Positions 1-4,934 of a stretch of DNA of 7,903 nt are shown here, piece after piece. A program made the position numbers and the translations under genes. Below the pieces are notes generated by a model. It ran no database searches. It had not been told where the DNA came from and saw only the letters and a program-made list of their open reading frames with translations. The stretch's first letter is position 1. Each line of letters starts with the position of its first letter. Source of the stretch: Rhodanobacteraceae bacterium (lineage in GTDB: Bacteria; Pseudomonadota; Gammaproteobacteria; Xanthomonadales; Rhodanobacteraceae); the NCBI GenBank assembly GCA_012270595.1, contig JAAXIA010000117.1:1-7903 (forward strand), in the 5' to 3' direction.

Positions 1-1320
1 GGCGTCATTGTGCACTATGGCGGACAAACTCCACTCAAGCTTGCCCGCGCACTGGAAGAAGCTGGGGTGCCGATTATCGGTACCTCGCCCGACTCCATCG
101 ATCTGGCCGAAGATCGCGAACGTTTCCAGCAGATGATTCACAAACTTGGTTTACGTCAGCCTCCCAATCGCACCGCACGCGATACCAATCAGGCGCTGGT
201 GCTGGCCCGTGAGATTGGTTATCCGCTTGTCGTGCGTCCAAGCTATGTGTTAGGTGGTCGTGCCATGGAAGTGGTGTATGACGAAGCCGATCTTGCCTGC
301 TACATGAGCGAAGCGGTGAAGGTCTCTAACGATACCCCCGTACTTCTTGATCGCTTTCTTGATCATGCTGTTGAAGTCGATGTCGATGTCATCGCCGACC
401 AGGTGGGCGAGGTACTGATCGGCGGCATTATGGAACACATCGAAGAAGCCGGCGTCCACTCCGGTGACTCCTCCTGCTCCTTGCCACCCTACTCACTGAG
501 CATTGCGGTGCAAGATGATCTGCGCCATCAATCCGCCTTGATCGCCAGAGAGTTGAACGTCGTGGGTTTGATGAATATCCAGTTTGCCGTTCAGGAAAAC
601 ACCGTATACATCCTTGAAGTCAATCCACGGGCCTCTCGCACCGTACCTTTCGTTTCCAAGGCAACCGGCAGGAATCTGGCCAAGATTGCCGCGCGCGTCA
701 TGGCCGGAAAAACCCTAAGTCAACAGGGCGTGAGTGGCGAAGTGATTCCTTCCTACTACGCGGTCAAGGAAGCGGTTTTCCCATTCCTGAAATTCCAGAA
801 TGTCGATCCCATCTTGGGTCCTGAGATGCGTTCTACCGGCGAAGTCATGGGCATTGGCCGCAGTTTTGGCGCCGCTTTTGCGCACGGGCACGATGCTGCC
901 GGCATCAGCGTGCCGAAGCAAGGCAAGGTATTCGTCTCGGTACGCGACAGCGACAAGAAACATCTTTTGCCACTGGCGCGGGATATACTGGCGCGTGGCT
1001 TTAGCCTGGTTGCCACCGCGGGTACCGCCATCTACCTTGGCGATCATGGCGTGGTTTGCGAGCGGGTTAACAAAGTGTTTGAAGGTCAGCCGCACATTGT
1101 CGATTTGATAAAAAACGGCGATATCACATATATTGTCAACACCACCGAAGGCAAGCAAACCATCGCCGATTCGTTTTCTATCCGGCGTCAGGCTCTGCAA
1201 CATCGGGTGACTTATTCAACGACCATTTCCGGTGCGCGGGCGCTGATCCATGCGCTCGATTTTCACGATAGCGAGGAAGTGAACAGTCTGCAAAAACTGC
1301 ATAAGGAGCTAAACGCATGA
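1..1320 (+). CDS. carB: Carbamoyl-phosphate synthase large subunit, C-terminal part (5' end outside window)
   Basis: Makes carbamoyl phosphate from bicarbonate, glutamine-derived ammonia and two ATP for arginine and pyrimidine synthesis, in the cytoplasm with CarA. The frame is open from base 1, so the true start lies upstream; the GTG at 10 is internal ([11 protein letters not shown] is a conserved CarB stretch). The 439 visible residues match roughly the last 40% of the ~1073-residue family. Visible residues ~1-300 are the second ATP-grasp (carbamate-phosphorylating) unit, with [33 protein letters not shown] (His153-Asp156) and the metal/ATP motif EVNPRA (Glu206-Asn208). From ~308 comes the MGS-like allosteric domain. 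It keeps TAGT (339-342), Lys358 in VNKVFEG and NTT (380-382), which correspond to nucleotide-effector contacts known in E. coli CarB, so UMP/IMP control is probably retained (inference). The stop overlaps the greA start as ATGA. Identification is very secure. Confidence 0.98.
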   Translation, partial: GVIVHYGGQTPLKLARALEEAGVPIIGTSPDSIDLAEDRERFQQMIHKLGLRQPPNRTARDTNQALVLAREIGYPLVVRPSYVLGGRAMEVVYDEADLACYMSEAVKVSNDTPVLLDRFLDHAVEVDVDVIADQVGEVLIGGIMEHIEEAGVHSGDSSCSLPPYSLSIAVQDDLRHQSALIARELNVVGLMNIQFAVQENTVYILEVNPRASRTVPFVSKATGRNLAKIAARVMAGKTLSQQGVSGEVIPSYYAVKEAVFPFLKFQNVDPILGPEMRSTGEVMGIGRSFGAAFAHGHDAAGISVPKQGKVFVSVRDSDKKHLLPLARDILARGFSLVATAGTAIYLGDHGVVCERVNKVFEGQPHIVDLIKNGDITYIVNTTEGKQTIADSFSIRRQALQHRVTYSTTISGARALIHALDFHDSEEVNSLQKLHKELNA

Positions 1321-1793
1321 GCCGTGCGCCCCTGACCAAGGCCGGATCGGAGCGTCTACGAGCGGAACTTGCCCGTCTCAAAACGGTTGAGCGTGCGCGT
1401 ATTATCGAAGCCATCGCTGAAGCGCGCGCACACGGCGACCTCAAGGAAAACGCCGAGTACCACGCCGCACGCGAGCAGCACAGCTTCAACGAAGGGCGTA
1501 TTGCCGAACTTGAAGCGGGGTTGTCCATGGCACAAGTCATCGACGTTGCCCGCCTCAATGTGGGCAACAAGATCGTTTTTGGTGCCATCGTCGAGATTGA
1601 AGACGAAGACACTGGCGTCGCCGTTACCTACCAGATTGTTGGTGATCTCGAAGCCGATATCAGCAAGGGGCTACTTGCCGTGTCATCGCCCATTGCACGT
1701 GCGCTTATTGGTAAAAGTGAAGACGATAGTTTTGAGTTCACCGCACCCGGCGGCGTAAAACGCTATCAGATCATCGGAGTGCGCTACCAGTAG
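1317..1793 (+). CDS. greA: Transcription elongation factor GreA
   Basis: Enters the secondary channel of RNA polymerase and stimulates cleavage of backtracked transcripts, so that stalled elongation complexes can resume. The 158 residues are the usual GreA length. Residues ~1-75 are the N-terminal coiled-coil finger; its tip carries [20 protein letters not shown] with Asp41 and Glu44, the acidic pair that positions catalytic Mg in E. coli GreA, at identical numbering. Residues ~80-158 are the C-terminal FKBP-like domain, with [14 protein letters not shown] and [11 protein letters not shown]. GreA rather than GreB is supported by these motifs and by position. The ATG overlaps the carB stop by four bases, and a strong Shine-Dalgarno AAGGAG (1303-1308) sits eight bases upstream, so the gene is probably both co-transcribed and translationally coupled with carB. 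The carB-greA arrangement is common in gammaproteobacteria; what follows greA here is less usual. Confidence 0.98.
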   Translation: MSRAPLTKAGSERLRAELARLKTVERARIIEAIAEARAHGDLKENAEYHAAREQHSFNEGRIAELEAGLSMAQVIDVARLNVGNKIVFGAIVEIEDEDTGVAVTYQIVGDLEADISKGLLAVSSPIARALIGKSEDDSFEFTAPGGVKRYQIIGVRYQ

Positions 1794-1798
1794 GATGA

Positions 1799-1841
1799 CT
1801 GGGCAACCTGGTAACGTTTACCGCCCTGCAAAGCCCAGGTT
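1799..1841 (+). terminator. Possible weak terminator or alternative hairpins after greA
   Basis: Six bases after the greA stop, CTGGGC (1799-1804) can pair with GCCCAG (1833-1838). Overlapping it, AACCTGG (1805-1811) can pair with CCAGGTT (1835-1841). These two stems exclude each other. A small inner hairpin GGTAA-CGT-TTACC (1810-1822) is compatible with the first only. There is no run of T after the stem, only TTCATTT, so this is not a canonical intrinsic terminator. It may be a weak or Rho-assisted end, or an RNA-stabilising 3' structure. Confidence as a terminator is low. Confidence 0.3.
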
Positions 1842-1940
1842 CATTTGACCAGCCTTATGCGTGGCGCTTTGGCCTTGCAGAAAAATCCGGTGCAACAAGG
1901 CAGGTGCCGATCACTTCTCCCTTGAGTGCAGGGGGTGGGG

Positions 1941-1965
1941 TATTTTATGCGAAAGGTTATATACT
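1941..1965 (+). promoter_or_regulatory. Candidate promoter region for the pilus operon
   Basis: An AT-rich patch embedded in GC-rich DNA contains TATACT (1960-1965), five of six matches to a sigma-70 -10 box, about 130 bases before fimT. No good -35 lies 16-18 bases upstream; the region there is the G-rich block GGGGGTGGGG. I found no GG-N10-GC sigma-54 element in the part I checked. Placement makes a promoter likely somewhere here, but this exact site is weak and the start point is unknown. Confidence 0.22.
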
Positions 1966-2097
1966 TGGCCTGAGCCAGGATACATTTACTTGCGTCTTTA
2001 GCCGGGGTACATTGTTCGTTGTACACTTGCCAAGGCGTGCCCTCAAGGGGTAGGGGCGTGATGGATCCTCCAATTGTGTGAGTATGCGAACTTGAGC

Positions 2098-2745
2098 ATG
2101 TTTGAACAGGACCTGTCTGCTGTTCGTCGGCTTGATCTGCCACTGCTTGGTCGCCGGCTGGGCGAGTGCGGTGGCGGTCAATGTGGTTTTACCCTTGTTG
2201 ATCTCATGGTGGTCCTGGCGGTAGTTGCAGTGCTGGCCAGCATTGGTGTGCCGACTTTTCGCCGGTTGATACTTTCTAACCGGTTAACGACCACGGCGAA
2301 CGCAATGGTCGTCACACTTGATATGGCCCGTATGGAGGCGATTAAGCGGGGTGGCGGAGTGCAGTTTTGTGGCAGCGACCATGCTCATGATGGCGGCGCG
2401 CTTGATCGAGCCTTTGCTCAAGCCTGTACAGAGAATGGGCGTTCCCAGCTAGGGGCTGTGTACAGAGCGGTACCCACCATCACTCCTCCCGGGTTCACCA
2501 CCCCTCTTGTCGCGCCTCCCATCACAGAGCAGGGCCATCGTCTTCTCAATAACGGCACGATGCACGCCGTGCGGTTTAATGCACAGGGTCTGGGGTCTCG
2601 CCCTGGAGTGAACGAGGTCCAGGTGCTCATCACGGTTGCTGACCTTTGCTTTGATAGTGCTCATCATCGGGAGATTCAAATTGTCAATGGTTCGCTGATT
2701 CATGTGGTTACACCCAACCATGCGAGTTTGTGCCATCATGCCTAG
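2098..2745 (+). CDS. fimT: Type IV pilus minor pilin FimT/FimU (GspH family)
   Basis: Pseudopilin of the GspH/FimT/FimU family, inserted in the inner membrane, cleaved by prepilin peptidase PilD, and thought to be part of the priming and tip complex of type IV pili. The class III signal is QCG|FTLVDLM followed by a hydrophobic helix (VVLAVVAVLASIGVPTF), then the family's NRLTTTANAMVVTLDMARMEAIKRG stretch split around the membrane-proximal helix, then a globular domain with four cysteines. Starting at ATG 2098 gives 215 residues with a 30-residue leader. An in-frame TTG at 2074 would add eight residues, and an in-frame stop at 2059 limits any earlier start. Neither start has a good Shine-Dalgarno. 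Oddities: residue +5 after the cleavage site is Asp, not Glu, and the C-terminal GRxR-like strand reads GSLIHV. First gene of the operon; its end overlaps pilV. The family call is firm; FimT versus FimU is not settled. Confidence 0.88.
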   Translation: MFEQDLSAVRRLDLPLLGRRLGECGGGQCGFTLVDLMVVLAVVAVLASIGVPTFRRLILSNRLTTTANAMVVTLDMARMEAIKRGGGVQFCGSDHAHDGGALDRAFAQACTENGRSQLGAVYRAVPTITPPGFTTPLVAPPITEQGHRLLNNGTMHAVRFNAQGLGSRPGVNEVQVLITVADLCFDSAHHREIQIVNGSLIHVVTPNHASLCHHA

Positions 2746-3226
2746 CCGCCGATCCCCGCCGCCATCGCTTTGCTCTTACCGGAGCCAGGTCGGGGTGGGT
2801 CTTGTTGAAGTGTTGATTGCGGTGCTGGTGTTGTCGGTTGGCTTTCTTGCGGTCGCGGCATTGCAAACGAAATCCCTCGCCAGAAACAACGCCGCCATGG
2901 CGCGCAGCATGGCTACAGAGTTAGGTTATTCCATTCTTGATCGCATGCGTATAGACCGCAATGGGGTAAAACATGGTGATTACAACACCACGCTCCAGGC
3001 TGATGGCTGTAAACCTCCCGCGCAGGGTGAACCTCTCGCGCAGCAGGCATTGCAGGCGTGGTGCAGGGATTTACATGATGAAATAGGCGTGACCGCCATC
3101 GGCACGGTGGATTGCCGCACGCATACGGCAAACTGTTGGGTCGCTATCAGCTATCAGCGCCACGTGAGGGAGCCGGTTGCTGGCCAAAATAGCAGGGATA
3201 CCATCACAGTAGAGGCCATGCTGTGA
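2738..3226 (+). CDS. pilV: Type IV pilus modification/minor pilin PilV
   Basis: Minor pilin of the PilV (GspI-like) family, a partner of FimU, PilW and PilX in the pilus-priming complex. From ATG 2738 the product is 162 residues. Its leader has 19 residues ending QVG|VGLVEVLIAVLVLSVGFL, with the conserved Glu at +5 (Glu24) and a ~20-residue hydrophobic helix; AALQTKSLARNNAAMARSMA and LDRMRIDRNG follow, as in other PilV proteins (usually DRMRANR). The globular part has several cysteines (ADGC, AWC, VDC, ANC). Residue +1 is Val rather than the common Phe or Met. I chose 2738 because it overlaps the fimT stop by only eight bases and gives a normal-length leader; in-frame ATGs at 2702 and 2720 are alternatives. 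No clear Shine-Dalgarno is seen, so translation may depend on coupling to fimT. The stop overlaps the pilW start. Confidence 0.9.
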   Translation: MPSRRSPPPSLCSYRSQVGVGLVEVLIAVLVLSVGFLAVAALQTKSLARNNAAMARSMATELGYSILDRMRIDRNGVKHGDYNTTLQADGCKPPAQGEPLAQQALQAWCRDLHDEIGVTAIGTVDCRTHTANCWVAISYQRHVREPVAGQNSRDTITVEAML

Positions 3227-4254
3227 ATAATCATCTGCCTACCTTACGCTGTCACATGCACCAGGGTTTTACCTTGGTGGAGATGATGGTGGCCTTGCTT
3301 CTCGGCTTTATTGTGATCGCCGGTGCTGTCAGCATCTTTTTGGGCAACCAGCGTGTTTACCATACCAATGCAGCGCTTGCTGAAGTGCAGGATAATGCGC
3401 GCATCGCCTTTGAAATGATGGCGCACGATATTCGCCAGGCCGGTCTGACCGGTTGCGTCAGTACGCCTCCTTTGCGCGTAGCTGATGTGCTCAATAACGG
3501 TCCCGCGGCTGCGCGATCGCAGCGTGTCTGGTGGGGCGACTGGGTGAACAGTTTACATGGCTATAGTCAAGCACAGTATCCGCCGGATCCGGCTTTGCGC
3601 AGCACCGGCGATCATCGGCAGACTCAGGGCACGGATTCCCTGCAACTGATGTCTGCCGCCGATGCAGCGGTAAGCGTTAACGGTGATGTAGTCAATGGCC
3701 GCATTCCTGTTAACGGGAATAGGGCTCATCTGCACCAGGGTGATGTGGTGTTGATCTGTGATCCGGACCACGTAGCTTTGCTGCAGCTTTCCCAGGTTGG
3801 CAATGGCATGCTTGGTTACAATGCGGGTACTGACCCATCTCCGGGTAATTGTTCACTCGGTCTGGGTTATCCGACCAATTGTGGCGATGCCCAGGGCAAA
3901 AGCTATACCTTCGGAAGTAATGCGCAACTAGCCAGACTTTCAGTGGTGGATTGGTACATATGTGCCACCGCCGGAGGGGATAATGCGCTCTGCCGCAAAA
4001 ACGTGCAGTACCGTCATGATCGTGCTCAGCTGGTTACACAGGAAATGGTCCCGCATGTTCGTGGCATGAAGATTCATTACCATAGGCGTGGCCAGGGAAA
4101 CTTTGTATCGGCAGGCGACATACGTGACAATTGGTCGAAGGTGGACGCTGTTCGGGTAACTCTGGCCCTGACAAATGACAACCGTAGCAGCTTGAGAATG
4201 AACAAAGTGATTAGCTTCACTACCTACGTACGCAACCGTGAGGCAAGGCGGTGA
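3223..4254 (+). CDS. pilW: Type IV pilus assembly minor pilin PilW
   Basis: Minor pilin of the PilW (GspJ-like) family, 343 residues, the largest of the four minor pilins and in the normal range. It begins with GTG inside the pilV stop (GTGA overlap), with AGAGG (3211-3215) seven bases upstream as ribosome binding site. The leader is 15 residues ending HQG|FTLVEMMVALLLGFIVIAGAVSIFLGNQ, with Glu20 at +5. Diagnostic PilW sequence follows: RVYHTNAALAEVQDNARIAF, then MMAHDIRQAGLTGC. The long globular domain contains several Cys and ends in VRVTLALTNDN and FTTYVRNREARR, typical of the family's C-terminal strands. Its role is inferred from family knowledge: with FimU, PilV and PilX it primes pilus assembly and links PilY1 to the pilus tip. 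The stop overlaps the pilX start. An internal ATG at 3256 would leave almost no leader and is unlikely. Confidence 0.94.
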   Translation: MNNHLPTLRCHMHQGFTLVEMMVALLLGFIVIAGAVSIFLGNQRVYHTNAALAEVQDNARIAFEMMAHDIRQAGLTGCVSTPPLRVADVLNNGPAAARSQRVWWGDWVNSLHGYSQAQYPPDPALRSTGDHRQTQGTDSLQLMSAADAAVSVNGDVVNGRIPVNGNRAHLHQGDVVLICDPDHVALLQLSQVGNGMLGYNAGTDPSPGNCSLGLGYPTNCGDAQGKSYTFGSNAQLARLSVVDWYICATAGGDNALCRKNVQYRHDRAQLVTQEMVPHVRGMKIHYHRRGQGNFVSAGDIRDNWSKVDAVRVTLALTNDNRSSLRMNKVISFTTYVRNREARR

Positions 4255-4898
4255 ACGCGCTGCTACCCCCCTCCAGCAGCAGCGCTTACCAGGTAGCCCC
4301 AGTAAAATGGCAAAACCGAAGCGCGGCTCTGCGGCACGACATCTCGCCCTCTTCGTGTCAACGAGGAGTCGCCTTGCTGGTGGCCTTGTTTCTACTGGTG
4401 GTCATTGCCCTGATAGGGCTTGCCGCCATCCACAGCACCGTTATAGAACAACATACGGCAGCCAACCAGTATGATCGCGAACTAGCCTTTCAGAGTGCCG
4501 AAGCGGCACTGGTGGTGGCGCAGAACGCCGTTGTCAACGCCCCGGGGCAGCCCTTGCGTGGTGTGCGCGATTGTAGGGTGGGTGGGGTGGTCTGCGTGGC
4601 GGATCCCTTCCTTGACCCAAATATGAATGGTTACATTCATACTGTTCCTGATGACGACACGGGTTTCAATGGAAACCAGCTGGGTGCCCACCAAAACCTG
4701 CAATATGTGATTGACGATTTGGGTATATGGACCGTTTACGATCAGGTCAATGGCTCCAACCACCAGGCCGATGCCAATCAATACGGACCAGATAGTTCCT
4801 TAAGCAGGGCGCATTATTATCGTATTACCGCCCGTAGCGGCAATTTACAGTCAGGAGATCGTGCCGTGGTGACCCTGCAGGCGATCGTCAGAAAGTAG
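4251..4898 (+). CDS. pilX: Type IV pilus minor pilin PilX
   Basis: Minor pilin of the PilX (GspK-like) family, 215 residues. It starts with GTG in a GTGA overlap with the pilW stop; TGAGG (4239-4243) seven bases upstream is the likely ribosome binding site, and no in-frame ATG precedes the pilin motif. The class III cleavage site is QRG|VALLVALFLLVVIALIGLAA, after an unusually long 39-residue leader. As in other PilX/GspK proteins, +5 is hydrophobic (Val44), not Glu, which fits a subunit at the very tip that need not pair with a pilin above it. Next come HSTVIEQHTAANQYDRELAFQSAEAAL spread over residues ~62-88, with the AFQSAEAAL block diagnostic for PilX. The C-terminus (YRITARSG, VVTLQAIVRK) also fits. 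In Pseudomonas PilX pairs with PilY1; pilY1 follows 36 bases downstream. A G-rich run lies at 4576-4590. Confidence 0.93.
   Translation: MNALLPPSSSSAYQVAPVKWQNRSAALRHDISPSSCQRGVALLVALFLLVVIALIGLAAIHSTVIEQHTAANQYDRELAFQSAEAALVVAQNAVVNAPGQPLRGVRDCRVGGVVCVADPFLDPNMNGYIHTVPDDDTGFNGNQLGAHQNLQYVIDDLGIWTVYDQVNGSNHQADANQYGPDSSLSRAHYYRITARSGNLQSGDRAVVTLQAIVRK
4576..4590 (+). other. G-run with quadruplex potential inside pilX
   Basis: The coding strand reads G3-T-G3-T-G4-T-G2 with one-base loops. It encodes part of CRVGGVV. Three runs have three or more G and the fourth has two, so a two-layer quadruplex is possible and a three-layer one would need a more distant G-run. It may be accidental, driven by Gly and Val codons. 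Confidence 0.35.
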
Positions 4899-4907
4899 TC
4901 CTTAGAA

Positions 4908-4915
4908 TTTTTTTT
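4908..4915 (+). repeat. T8 homopolymer tract between pilX and pilY1
   Basis: Eight consecutive T lie ten bases after the pilX stop and 19 bases before the pilY1 ATG. No stem of note precedes it, so it is not an intrinsic terminator. Homopolymers of this length can slip during replication, and here a slip would change the leader spacing, not a reading frame. Confidence 0.6.
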
Positions 4916-4934
4916 AACGAGAAGCGGACTGGCT

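Larger units (their letters stand above)
1794..2097. other. Intergenic region between greA and the pilus operon
   Basis: About 300 bases with no credible protein gene. Reverse-strand reading frames here lack any recognisable family motif or good ribosome binding site. The stretch contains, in order: hairpin-forming sequence directly after greA; a G-rich block (1931-1940, G5-T-G4); an AT-rich patch (1941-1965) suited to a promoter; a short inverted repeat GTACA/TGTAC (2007-2011/2020-2024); and a Shine-Dalgarno-like purine block (2045-2056) before the mini-ORF and fimT. It most likely separates the carB-greA transcription unit from the pilus operon and holds the control signals of the latter. 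No tRNA or known riboswitch fold was recognised. Confidence 0.6.

Noticed and set aside
1931..1940. Quadruplex in the G5-T-G4 block before fimT
   Set aside because: Only two G-runs are present and no further runs of three or more G lie close enough.
2007..2024. Inverted repeat GTACA-N8-TGTAC as an operator
   Set aside because: Only five bases per arm; such repeats occur often by chance and no regulator gene is nearby.
2120..2128. AlgR-like box CTGTTCGTC
   Set aside because: It matches eight of nine bases of the Pseudomonas AlgR core (CCGTTCGTC), and AlgR controls the fimU operon there, but this copy lies inside the fimT coding sequence and a single nine-base near match is weak evidence.
1841..2143. 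Reverse-strand open frame of 100 codons across the greA-fimT gap
   Set aside because: Composition is irregular, no family motif or ribosome site is seen, and it runs into the fimT coding region. It looks like a chance open frame.
4899..4920. Intrinsic terminator between pilX and pilY1
   Set aside because: The T8 run has no GC-rich stem in front of it, and pilY1 is expected to be in the same transcript.
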